From Inia geoffrensis (Eukaryota; Chordata; Mammalia; Artiodactyla; Iniidae): a DNA stretch of 64,000 nucleotides. The notes under the pieces were generated by a model. That model did no database searches, was not told the DNA's origin, and worked only from the letters and a program-made list of their open reading frames with translations. Shown here piece by piece: positions 11,908 through 21,849 of this stretch. The stretch spans positions 153,765,494 to 153,829,493 of the forward strand of contig CM070899.1 in assembly GCA_036417435.1 (NCBI GenBank). The letters are read 5' to 3'. Both the position numbers and the translations under genes were made by a program. Numbering within the stretch: the first letter of the stretch is position 1; each line of letters opens with the position of its first letter.

Positions 11908-12064
11908 ATCTTGGTGGGACTGTGGGTGAGGCAGCCTTTCTGGAACCCAGATGCACTGACATTAGCTACATAATGTTGTAAGAAGTAGAGATATATAGTT
12001 TAGCTAACTAAAAAAAAACCTTGAATAAAGTGTGTTTAATATTCCTATTTTCTTAACTCTACAT

Positions 12065-12635
12065 ATGTTTATTTATTTATTTAACATCTTATTGGAGTAT
12101 AATTGCTTTACAGTGGTGTGTTAGTTTCTGCTGTATAACAAAGTGAATCAACTATACATATATCCCCATATCTCCTCCATCTTGCGTCTCCCTCCCACCC
12201 TCCCTATCCCACCCCTCTAGGTGGTCACAAAGCACGGAGCTGATCTCCCTGTGCTACGCGGCTGCTTCCCACTAGCTATCTGTTTTACATTTCGTAGTGT
12301 ATATATGTCCACGCCACTCTCTCAGTTCGTCCCAGCTTATCCTTCCCACTCCCCGTGTCCTCAAGTCCATTCTCTATGTCTGCATCTTTATTCCTGTCCT
12401 GCCCCTGGGTTCTTCAGAACCATTTTTTTAGATTCCATATATATGTGTTACCGTACGGTATTTGTTTTTCTCTTTCTGACTTACTTCACTCTGTATGACA
12501 GACTCTAGGTCCATCCACCTCACTACAAATAACTCAATTTCGTTTCTTTTTATGGCTGAGTAATATTCCATTATATATAGGTGCCACATCTTCTTTATCC
12601 ATTCATCTGTCGATGGACACTTAGGTTGCTTCCAT
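12065..12635 (-). mobile_element. 5'-truncated L1 3' end, antisense
   Basis: Reads in reverse from a T-rich tail (12068-12082) through 'cattggagtataattgc'-type and 'cccacccctctaggtggtca' blocks of the cetartiodactyl L1 3' UTR to 'cacttaggttgcttccat'. A 7-bp 'tctacat' occurs immediately on each side (12058-12064 and 12636-12642) and is a plausible short target-site duplication. Confidence 0.9.
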
Positions 12636-12783
12636 TCTACATGTCTGATATTAATCTAATCCTTGTCTTCTCTGAGATCCCAATAATTTTCATTTCTAAA
12701 CTACTCCTAGGGTCAGAAATACCTAGAGGCACTTATGTTCCAAAGAGTTTGCTTTTGAGCAGTAGCCACAGCGTGGAAGCAGG

Positions 12784-12800
12784 AGCTCCCCCTGCTGGTG
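12784..12800 (-). promoter_or_regulatory. Candidate CTCF-binding motif
   Basis: The minus strand reads CACCAGCAGGGGGAGCT. It matches the CTCF core consensus CCASYAGRKGGCRC at every position but one (A in place of the C). It lies in non-repeat sequence between an L1 end and a pyrimidine tract. Occupancy cannot be judged from sequence. Confidence 0.5.
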
Positions 12801-12954
12801 TCAGAAGATCTGTTCCTGGTTCTATGGAAGCTGCTCACGTAAGGCTTTCCTGCAGCTTAGACTTAGAAAGCTTCCCTATCTTCCTGCTCTGTGAGGGAAG
12901 CCAAACAAGAGGCACCAACAGTGTAGTCAGATGCCAGCATCATCTCCCTGACCT

Positions 12955-13100
12955 TCACCCCTCCTCCTCTCTTCTTTCCTCCCCCTCCTTTCCTCCCTCC
13001 CTCCATCAGCCCATCCCCCTTCTCTTTCTCTCTCTGTCTCTCTCTTTCTGTGTTTCTCTTTCTCTCACACACACCCACCCCTCCCCACCACACACAGAGT
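12955..13100 (+). repeat. Pyrimidine-rich low-complexity tract
   Basis: About 145 bases of almost pure C/T (CCTCC and TCTCTC words) ending in short CA runs. A long open frame across this tract is a composition artefact. Confidence 0.85.
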
Positions 13101-13273
13101 CACAATGTGATCAGCACTGTGTTTCCCCCCTTGGCCTGGCTGTCACCTCACTCCATCTCTCTCCCCACCAACTCCCTCCAGATAAGGTGTTATCCTGCAG
13201 AGAACACTTTAGAGAATCCTCATTAACTAGATAAAGGAGCAACTGGCAACATTTTTCCTGCCTTTCATATTTT

Positions 13274-13657
13274 TTTTTTCTTGATAAATATTGTTTTTAA
13301 TGAATGGATGAAATTTTTTTCCCTTTAATATTTAATTTTTAAAAATATCTTTATTGGAGTATAATTGCTTTACAATGTTGTGTTAGTTTCTGCTGTACAA
13401 CAAAGTGAATCAGCTGTATGCATACATATATCCCCCTATCCACTCCCTCTTTTGTCTCCCTCCCACCCTCCCTATCCCACCCCTCTAGGCGGTCACAAAG
13501 CACCCAGCTGATCTCCATGTGCTATGCGGCTGCTTCCCACTAGCTATCTGTTTTACATTTGGTAGTGTATATATGTCCATGCCACTCTCTCACTTCGTCC
13601 CAGCTTACCCGTCCTCCCTGTGTCCTCAAGTCCGTTCCCTACATCTGCGTCTTTATT
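13274..13657 (-). mobile_element. L1 3' end, antisense, with possible 3' transduction
   Basis: The L1 3' UTR part is at about 13342-13657. A second T-run at 13271-13279 lies some 60 bases outside the L1 end. The outer boundary is flanked by 16-base repeats that agree at 14 positions: ctgcctttcatatttt at 13258-13273 and ctgcttttcacatttt at 13658-13673. The 60 bases between the two T-rich segments could be carried-along flanking DNA from the source locus. Confidence 0.75.
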
Positions 13658-13689
13658 CTGCTTTTCACATTTTAAAAAGGTCATATCTC

Positions 13690-14245
13690 CTTTCTGTCTA
13701 AATGTTAGAGCAATTTGAAAACAATCCTTTAAAAACATGTCTACGTAGCATTGATTCTCATGACAAATCCAAATACTCCTTTTCAGACACGTTTCAGCCA
13801 CTGTGTAATGACTTAATCAGAGTTCAAGTTGCACAACAGTTGTGCTTTCCTGTTGTGAATCTGTACTTCTCTACTGGATGCACTGGTGATGTCTTCCCCG
13901 CTCTGCCTTCTACTAGGGGTCCGTTAACCACAGCTCAGAACTCGGAGGCATGGGGTTGGAAGGGTCTTTGAGAAATTGTATAATTGAGATAGAACTAGGT
14001 CAAGGTTTTGAACATTAAACTTGTGGGGTGTTTGTTACTTGGTAAATGAAAAGGAAATTTGTTTTCTGAAAGATCATGACTCTGGAATAAAGTCATGAAC
14101 AATCATGACTATGGAATAAAGACCATGGAATAACATGACATGGTGTCAGAGCTTTCATCATCTTATTCAACCCCTCTTTGAGCCCCAAACCCTCCACGGT
14201 CGAGCCACATTGGAAGTGTCACCTTTGTCCCTAGACAGGCTCAAT
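13690..14245. other. Intron sequence, nothing recognised
   Basis: No exon or repeat could be identified. A short near-repeat around 'atcatgact(c/a)tggaataaag' occurs at 14074-14122. Confidence 0.35.
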
Positions 14246-14249
14246 ATCT

Positions 14250-14490
14250 GCTTTTTGGTGCCTTGGCTTATGCTTTCCTTCATCTGGGAATACCCTTTCC
14301 CTTCCTCTTACCTCCTCCAAATGCTGTGAATTCTCCAAGGCAAAATTGTCATACTACTTCCTTTATGATGCCTTTCCTACCTGTCCAGAGCACCTTCGTC
14401 ATACTCTACTGTACACTTGACTTCACGCTACTCTGCTCTCTCTGGTTTACACATCTGTCACAGTTGATTAATCCTCGACCAGATTGATTC
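14250..14490 (+). repeat. L2 LINE fragment
   Basis: Reads like the L2 3' region in sense ('cttcatctgggaataccctt', 'atgatgcctttcctacctgt', 'cacttgacttcacgctactc'). It is diverged. Confidence 0.55.
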
Positions 14491-14758
14491 TACCTCCAGC
14501 CACTCTGCCCTCCCCAGGAGATCAAAGGGGTGGGATGGTAAGTTTCAGCCCTCTACTCACTGGGTCTTTCTGGTGGCCAGCCCCATCCTGAGGCTATCTA
14601 GGCGCCCCACCCTAAGTCATCATCAGCATAGACTCAGGTGTGCTCAAAAGGGACTCCTATAGAATGACAAAGGACACTCCTATCACTCAGGAAATCCCAA
14701 AGGTCTTAGGAGAGTTCTGTGTGGGAAACCAGGGATAAAAGCCATATGTATTTCTTTT

Positions 14759-15050
14759 TTAATTAATTAATTAATTATTTATTTTTGGCTGCGTTGGGTC
14801 TCTGTTGCTGCATGCCAGCTTTCTCTAGTTGCGACAAGCGAGGGCTACTCTTCGTTGCAGTGCGCGGGCTTCTCATTGCGGTGGCTTCTCTTGTTGCGGA
14901 GCACGGGCTCTAGGCGCACGGGCTTCAGGAGTTGTGGTGCATGGGCTTAGTTGCTCCATGGCATGTGGGATATTCCCAGACTAGGGCTCGAACCCGCGTC
15001 CCCTGCATTGGCAGGTGGATTTTTAACCATTGCACTACCAGGGAAGTGCC
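14759..15050 (-). mobile_element. Long CHR-type SINE, antisense
   Basis: About 290 bases. On the minus strand it starts 'gcacttccctggtagtgc' and has the B-box-like 'gggttcgagccc' and the long tRNA-unrelated part ('gttgcggagcacgggctcta' in plus form). It ends in a TTAA-rich tail (14760-14778). It is flanked by tgtatttcttt copies at 14747 and 15051. Confidence 0.9.
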
Positions 15051-15062
15051 TGTATTTCCTTT

Positions 15063-15232
15063 TCTTTTTCTTTCTTTCTCTATTTTCAACATCTTTATTG
15101 GAGTATAATTGCTTTACAATGCTGTGTTAGTTTCTGCTGTATAGCAAAGTGAATCAGCTCTACGTATACATATATCCCCATATCCTCTCCCTCTTGCATC
15201 CCTTCCCTCTTGCATCTCCCTCCCACCCCCCC
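15063..15232 (-). mobile_element. 5'-truncated L1 3' end, antisense
   Basis: L1 3' UTR end with a T/C-rich tail (15063-15085) and the 'atctttattggagtataatt' start. It ends at 'tcccaccccccc'. It abuts the SINE at 14759-15050 and is bounded by tgtatttc copies at 15051 and 15233, so it used the same target sequence as the SINE. Confidence 0.9.
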
Positions 15233-15366
15233 TGTATTTCTTTTTATACCACAGTAATTTAGGATTCATTCACACAGAAACAAATTGCTTTTAGGTCAGG
15301 AGTTTGTGTGCCTCTTTTGAACCCTTGAACTTTAAGCAAAGGAGAAGTGCGTTCCTCCTGTTCACA

Positions 15367-16050
15367 ACTGTGGTAGGTCAGACTTCTGCTACCTGAGTGT
15401 GGTAGGTCCGTGTGCTAAGGCTTGGAACCTGTGAATGTTACCTTATATGGCAAAGGGACTTTGCAGATGTGATTAAGTTAAGGATCTTGAGATGGGGGCA
15501 TTACCTTTGATTACCTAGTTTGGTCTGATGTAATCACAAGGGTCCTTAATAAGACAGAGGCAGGACAGAAGAGAAGGCAAAGTGAAGGTGGATGTAAGAG
15601 ATTGGAGGGGCTTCCCTGGTGGCACAGTGGTTGCGAGTCCGCCTGCCGATGCAGGGGACACGGGTTCGTGCCCCGGTCTGGGAGAATCCCACATGCTGCG
15701 GAGCGGCTGGGCCCGTGAGCCGTGGCCACTGAGCCTGCACGTCCGGAGCCTGTGCTCCGCAATGGGAGAGGCCACAAAAGTGAGAGGCCCGTGTACCGCA
15801 AAAAGAGATTGGAGTGACGCAAGGAAGGGGTCAGGGGCCAAGGGATGCAGGTGAATGTGACCTCCCGAAGCTAGAAAAGGCAGAGGCACGGATTCTCCCC
15901 TGGGGCCTCCAAAAGGAATCAGCCCTGCCGGCACCTTGATGGTGGCCCTGAAATAACCAATTTTAGACTTCTGACCTCCGGGACTGTAAGGAAATAAATC
16001 TGTGTTGTCTTAAGCCCCTATGTTTTTGGTAATGTTTTACAGCAGCAGTA
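15367..16050 (+). mobile_element. MaLR (MLT1-type) LTR, interrupted by a SINE
   Basis: A solo-LTR-like repeat: 'ggaacctgtgaatgttacctt', 'ggcaaagggactttgcagat', 'ggattctcccctggggcctc', a polyadenylation signal 'aaataaatctgtgttgt' and the terminal 'acagcagcagtaggaaac'. It is ancient and non-coding. Superfamily is fairly secure from the ending; the exact subfamily is not. The SINE at 15608-15801 splits it. Confidence 0.7.
15608..15801 (+). mobile_element. CHR-2-type SINE inside the MaLR LTR
   Basis: About 194 bases, from 'ggggcttccctggtggcac' to 'gtgtaccgcaa'. It is flanked by an exact 12-bp target-site duplication, aagagattggag, at 15596-15607 and 15802-15813. Removing the SINE and one copy restores the LTR, so it is clearly the later event. 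Confidence 0.95.
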
Positions 16051-17075
16051 GGAAACAAATGTACTGGGTGAGGACTTTCTGCGCTTGAGTTCATAATTAA
16101 GCAGTAGCAATGCCAAAGTATGAGCTATGGATGATTGTCACTAGCATTTCAAAGAATTGTCACCTGGCCCAAATAAACTGTTTTCACACTTGGCTTAGTT
16201 GCTGGTGCCTGATTTTGGTCCCCGGCTTTGATCACCTGTATGACAAATGGAATCGGAATGAATTCCAAAGGTAACAGGCAGAGTGCCTGACATACTTCAC
16301 AGAGATGACATGGGTGGTTTGGAAAGCATTCTGCCTGAATGTTCCTGGCTGTAGGTAGCAAGCTGGGGTTTTGTCTTGGGGTGCAGGCAGGAGGGTGAGA
16401 TGGAAGAATGGGAGCCAATTCCTAGGCAGGGTTCCTCAAATCTGTGTGAACTAAGGACCCCTTTTTATAAGGGACTCCTTGTGTTGAGTTAAATCCAGTT
16501 TTATTATATTGTTACTTAACTATGGATGAACGTAAAAGTAAGTGTTAAAACTTACGCTTAGAGCTTTAAGACAAGTGTAAACTCCAAACTTATTTCAAAT
16601 TAAATGCAGATAAAACTACTAACCCAGTAAAATTCAAATTAACACCACTGAGTTTATGCGTGGATAATGTTCTTTTGCTTAATGTAAATTGGCATTCTCA
16701 TGATTTCACACACAGTTGTAAAGTTCTAGCACGTTATCTCTGTTTCAACTGAACTATGTTTAGTTCACTACGAAGATATTATGTTCAAAGCAGCATATGC
16801 ATCACAGTAATTAGTTGATTTATCAAGAACAGTTTTCAGACTCGAATGCAAATATTCAATTGATTTCGTTTAGGTAAAAGTCAAAAGCACACTGAGGTAA
16901 ACCGTAGTATTTAATAATGTACACTTGGGGGTAAAAGTCAGGATAGTGACAACCGATGAGGGAAAGGAGGAGGTTGTGTTGGAAAGGGATACGTGGGAGC
17001 TTCTGGTTTCCTGGCAATGTTCAATTTCATGACCTGGATATTGTTTCCTCAGTCTTTTTGTGTTTGTGTTTACTA
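16051..17075. other. Intron sequence, nothing recognised
   Basis: No exon or repeat family identified. The open frames are short and isolated. Confidence 0.35.
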
Positions 17076-17079
17076 ATTT

Positions 17080-18050
17080 TTAAGGGTATAAAACATAAGT
17101 GTACAGATTGTTGGTTTATTTATAAACTGAACACTAGTGTAATCCCATCAAGGACAAGAAATAGAACATTGCCAGCACCCCAGACAATAGAACATTGTCC
17201 CCATGGAGCTTTTCAGAGTTAGGTACTCCTCTCTCACCCTAAAAGTAATTACTATCCTACCTTTTGTAGCGATCACGTGTTGCTTTTATTTATAATTGTA
17301 TAACCTAAATACCCCTAAATACAGTGGATTACTTTTACCTGTTTCCTTTTAAATAAATTTATTTATTTATTATGTATTTTTGGCTGTGTTGGGTCTTCAT
17401 TGCTGCTCGCGGCTTTCTCTAATTGTGGAGAGTGGGGACACGTGGTTACGTGTAGCTGTAGTAGTTCATTCATTTTTATTGTGGTATAGAATACCTAATT
17501 AATTTATCCATTCTCCTGTTGGTGGACTTCTGGGTTGTTTTTAGTTTTCTGGCTGTTACTGATAATGCTGCTATGAATGGCTGGATCATATGGTGTACAT
17601 TACTAAATAATGGCAAACTGTTTTCCAAAATGATTTTCCATGGTGGTTTTCATTTTAATTTGTATTTCCCTGATTTTGAGGTTGAGCGCCTTTTTATATG
17701 TTTACTGGCCATTTGGCGTTCCTCTTCCGTGAAGGGTCTGCTCAACTATTTTGCCAATTTTTCTATTGGATTTTCTGTATCTTTCTTATTGATTTATAGG
17801 ATATATATTCATTCTGTGTATAAGCCTTTTTCAGTTGTATGTCAGTATTATTTATTATTGTGAACATCTTCACTGTCCTAATAGTGTCTGTTGATGAATG
17901 GAATTTCTTCATTTTAATGTAGTCAAATTTATCTATTTTTTTCTCTATGGTAAATGCTTTTGTGTATTCTGTTTAAGACATTCCAGCTTATGAAACTGTT
18001 CTTTATTTCATCTTCTAAACCTTGATAGTTTTTGTTTTCATATTCAGTGA
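17080..18050 (-). mobile_element. Ancient L1 fragment, antisense, with SINE remnant
   Basis: Diverged L1M-like 3' region in reverse ('ctcctgttggtggacttctg', 'aatgctgctatgaatggctg', 'gaggttgagcgcctttttat'). A truncated CHR-SINE piece sits within it at about 17346-17450 ('tttttggctgtgttgggtct'). Confidence 0.65.
17346..17450 (-). mobile_element. Truncated CHR-type SINE remnant
   Basis: Only the 3' tail part of the long CHR SINE form is present: the ATTT-rich tail, then 'tttttggctgtgttgggtct' and 'ctttctctaattgtgg'. The tRNA-derived head is missing. Confidence 0.75.
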
Positions 18051-18071
18051 TGTAGACTAAGAACTATAGAG

Positions 18072-18299
18072 CAGGGGTCCCCAACTCCCAGGACACAGAC
18101 TGGTACCGGTCCACAGCCTGTTAGGGACTGGGCCGCCCAGCAGGAGGTGAGCGGCGAGCGAGTGAAGCTTCCTCTGCTGCTCCCCATTGCTCCCCATCGC
18201 TCGCATTACAGCCTGAACCATCCCCCCCAACCCCTAGTCCATGGAAAAATTGGCTTCCACGAAACTGGTTCCTGATGCCAAAAAGGTTGGGAACCACTG
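18072..18299. mobile_element. hAT-type MITE (Charlie-like)
   Basis: A 228-base element with inverted ends 'caggggtccccaac...' and '...gttgggaaccactg'. It is flanked by an 8-base duplication that agrees at 6 positions: ctatagag at 18064-18071 and cagtagag at 18300-18307. The 8-bp duplication and CAGGGGTC-type TIR are typical of hAT elements. Family name not certain. Confidence 0.8.
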
Positions 18300-18307
18300 C
18301 AGTAGAG

Positions 18308-20265
18308 GGTCTAAAATTTTCCCCTACTTGCAAGCTAACAAGTTAGCCTGTTCAGTTTCATGAATGCTGCAAAAGATACAAGGTTTTTGGGTATGAGACA
18401 AATGACTTTATTACTCACAAGAAATAGCAGTAGCCAGAGTAGCAGAATTTTCTTGTGTGGGCTCCCAAGTCCAAAGTCCCCCAGGACAGATGTGAAAAGG
18501 GCTGGGTAACTCCTGTACATGAAGTAGATTGTGTTATAGGAGAGGAACCCTGAGCCTAGGGAACCTGAACCTTTTATTAAAGGTCTGCCTGACCTTTGCT
18601 CCAAAGGGAGATACCCTCTATATTTTACTGGAAAGTAAACAAACCTGTCCTTTTCCCCGGAGAGAAACATCGTATCTTCTAAGACTGGTCACTATACAAA
18701 CATCCTTGAAAAGATAGTCTGGAACAAAGGGAGGAGCAAAGACTCTGCTTGCAAGACATGCAGAAGCAAGAGAGACCTGGGGAGAATTCTCTCCCAGCAG
18801 TGTAATCCACCTGTTATTAATTTGTCTGTGGGGAGAGGTAAGATTTGTCATTTTCCACGCTGATGATTAATTCCATGCAATTATCCCAGCATCCTGTACC
18901 GGAAAAGTTGGGAGGCTGCTGTCTTCCCATGGACAGGTGCTGGTGAGTTAGACTGCTCCTGCAGCTGGAGGTAGAATGGACAGGACTCCATAGGATGGTG
19001 ACTTGTGGGGAAGGGGCCAAAGGAGGGAGAGGGGTCAGCAATATTCATTTTCGTCAGATCTTAAAATGTATTTATGTCCATAGAGAGAAAAACCAAACAT
19101 TTAAAACAGCCCTGTGTTTCGCTTAACCTCTCGAATATTCGGTATAAAGTTGAATTGAGAATCTGAAAGTTGAGTTATATGGATCACGGGCCCAGAATTG
19201 TCTGCAGGTCCGGCTGGCCTCTGTCTGAGGTTTCAGTTTCCTCGTACTGATATGTGTTCTTCCATTTCCACTCTGGAAAGCGGTCTCCTTGGCAGAATAA
19301 ATGGTAACCAAAGGTAGAGACTTCTGCCATGGGAAAGCGATATTTTGTGAGCAAAATATAAAATCTATAACAAAAGAAAACAAACCATACAACAAAAGAA
19401 ATTCTGTATCAAAACTCAAAGTCCCTTTAGAATACAGAAATCCTGCTAAGTATTTCAAATACGAGGGATTTCTGACTATACAGGGATTGGGAGGCTGGAA
19501 GAACACAAGTGGATGCTGAAGTAATTGCAGCTGCTGCCTCTAGGTCCTTGGGGACAAAGGGAAGAAAACTGTGATCTCAAAAGTAAGAGGTCAGAGGAGG
19601 GACTGCCACGGGTTGTGGGGGGGCTGTGCCCTGAGGGGGTGGTGAGAGCTGTGCCTTGAATCCCCAAGGAGACACCCCAGAGCTGCTGCTAGAAGGGCCA
19701 AGACTAGGAGGTGGAGCTTTTTTGCTACTGCTAGGTGGATGCTGAGAGCAGGAACAGAGCCTTTTTTCCCTCCTCCCTCGTTCCACCGTCAGAACATAAC
19801 TAGAAGCCAGTGGCATGCAAGCCTGAGAAATGGAGGTTGCAGAGTCCCAGCCTCGGCATGGCATGACCGAGGAGACGCAGAAGGGTGCCGCCGGGGCTGG
19901 GAGTGAATAGACAAATAACCAACAGCAAACTGTTCAGATTAGAACAACCTACAATAATGCGAAAACTGTAATGCTCATTCTGTTGCCAATTCTGGGTCAG
20001 TGCGGAGTGTTGATCAGCTCCCTGGTCTCTCTCTCTGATGTCCCAGGGCCTCAGCAGGGGCTGTGTCCAAGCTGAGGCTAGTGGAGGCCAGTGTTGCTGA
20101 TTAGGCAAGGAGGCTTTGGGGCAGTGTTTCCTCTTTGTTTTGTGTCTGATTATTTTCCGAAGTCAAGTTGAATTAGTTTGGGATGTATATGCACTTTTGA
20201 GGTCAAAGCCAGAAGTCGTAACATGGGAGATTTTGTTGTAGCCTCTGCTCTTATCACCTAGGAAG
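18308..20265. other. Intron sequence, unclassified
   Basis: About 2 kb with no feature that I can name firmly. The segment 18340-18900 has the composition of an old antisense LTR, but I could not identify ends or family. No exon signatures. Confidence 0.3.
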
Positions 20266-20269
20266 TTCG

Positions 20270-20610
20270 TGCGGTCTGGACAGGTGGGCAAGGGAGGAGC
20301 AGGTGCAGAGGGAAAGAGGGACATGATGAGCTCAGTAGGGAGCATTTGGATGGGGACATTCAGGAAGAGGCTGGATATGTGGATCTGGAACTCAGGGCAG
20401 TGATTTGGGGCTAAAGATAATAATTTGGGTGCTTGATGGTAAGTGAAGCTTTTGAGAGTGTATGTAATTTCCCAGGAGAGAATGCAGGGGAGTGAGAAGA
20501 GATGAGGGAAGAGTTGAAACCAGACCTTGGAGGACCCCTAACATTTTCAAAGTGAGAGGAGCCTGCAGAAGCTGCTAATAGAAAGCTCTTCTTTTGACCT
20601 GATTAGGTGC
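20270..20610 (-). repeat. L2 LINE fragment, antisense
   Basis: Resembles reversed L2 ('gaggctggatatgtggatct', 'ggagctcagg'-type words, 'cttggaggacccctaacatt'). Heavily diverged, boundaries approximate. Confidence 0.5.
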
Positions 20611-20638
20611 TTGCAACTTTCATCCCAGGTGTTACTTA

Positions 20639-21110
20639 CTGTAAGTCCCCTACATATGAACGAGTTCCATTCCAAGAACATGTTCGTAACTCCAATCTGT
20701 TTGTAAGTCCAACAAAGTTAGCCTAGGTCCCCAACTAACACAGTCGGCGCTATAGTACTGCACTGGAATAGGTTTATAATACTTTTCACACAAATAATAC
20801 ATAAAAGAAACACAAAAAATAAAGACAACATTTTGACCCTTACAGTACCGTACCTTGAAAAGTACAGTAGTACAGTACAACCGCTGGCATCCAGGGGCTG
20901 GCATCGAGTGAACAGGCAAGAAGAATGACTGACTGGAGGAGGGAGAGGAGGTGGGAGATGCTAGAGCTGAAGGATCATCAGCAACAGGAGACGGAGGGCG
21001 AGCTGCCACATCACTCACACCTGACGTTGCAGGTTCCTTGCTGCAACCAGATGCACGTTTGTATCTTTGAAAGTTTGCGACTTGAAGGTTTGTATGTAGG
21101 GAACTCACTG
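20639..21110. mobile_element. Tc1/mariner-like MITE
   Basis: A 472-base element with inverted ends 'ctgtaagtcccctacatatg' and '...tgtatgtagggaactcactg'. The left flank is TA (20637-20638); the right flank is TC, a decayed TA. The interior ('acagtagtacagtacaac', 'ggctggcatcgagtgaacag') matches a mammalian Tigger/Tc-type repeat whose exact name I cannot give. A 218-residue antisense open frame through it is incidental. Confidence 0.75.
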
Positions 21111-21625
21111 TCTTTGCCCTGTAGTAGAATGTGCCTTCAACAGCCGTGATGTAAGTTGGAAGTGCAGACCCCAAAGCGTTTGTTTTTAGGGACAATCTCC
21201 TCAAATGACGTCTTCCACAAAAGTGATGTGGGCAGCCAGTCCACACTCCTCCTGTCCCTTCACTGCAGGGCTGGTGGAGGAAGACGCCGGCCCTTGCTGT
21301 CCTCATTTCTGCAAGTTTCTTGGACCTGCCTTAGGCGTTTCATATGCTTTGTGATCACACTAATGTTGCTGCTTTAATTTGGTTCTGAAATTGATCCACT
21401 GATTTTCTTTCCTTGCTTTGTCATTATAGCTGCTTTTTAAAAAGCAAAATTACTAAATTTTCTGAGTCAATAATTTCATTTTGGCAAAGAAGGGACAGAA
21501 TGTGTACAGGCTCTGAAATCTGCTTTGAGATCACAGAAAGGTCTTTTCCTGATTAAGGTATCCAATAAAACCTCCCGGGTGACTGTAGGAAAAAGTCTGT
21601 GTGGGCAAGAGCAGGTACCATTGAA
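21111..21625. other. Intron sequence, nothing recognised
   Basis: No exon or repeat identified between the MITE and the L1 end. Confidence 0.3.
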
Positions 21626-21627
21626 AA

Positions 21628-21810
21628 AAATATTATTACTATGGATAGAATAAATAAGCTTCAAAGATATATTGTACAGCACAGGGAATATAGCCAATAT
21701 TTTATAATAACTTTAAATGGAGTATAATCTTATAGAACATTTGAATCACTGTGTTGTACACCACTGTTTGTGCTAGTTGTTGTAAATCAACTGTACCCCA
21801 ATTTAAAAAA
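21628..21810 (+). mobile_element. Old L1 3' end, sense
   Basis: 'gtacagcacagggaatatag', 'gaatcactgtgttgtacac' and 'tgtaaatcaactgtacccca' mark an older cetartiodactyl L1 3' UTR end on the + strand, followed by an A-rich tail. Diverged. Confidence 0.75.
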
Positions 21811-21849
21811 CAAAGAAATAAAAGGCCAAAAAAGAAAACAATTTTAAAA

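Noticed and set aside
12581..13234. 217-residue open frame on the + strand
   Set aside because: It starts in an L1 end and runs through a pyrimidine-rich tract, giving a Ser/Pro/Leu-rich low-complexity product. No domain, no splice context.
20650..21306. 218-residue open frame on the minus strand
   Set aside because: Most of it is the reverse of a mariner-like MITE, which has no coding capacity. The length is by chance.
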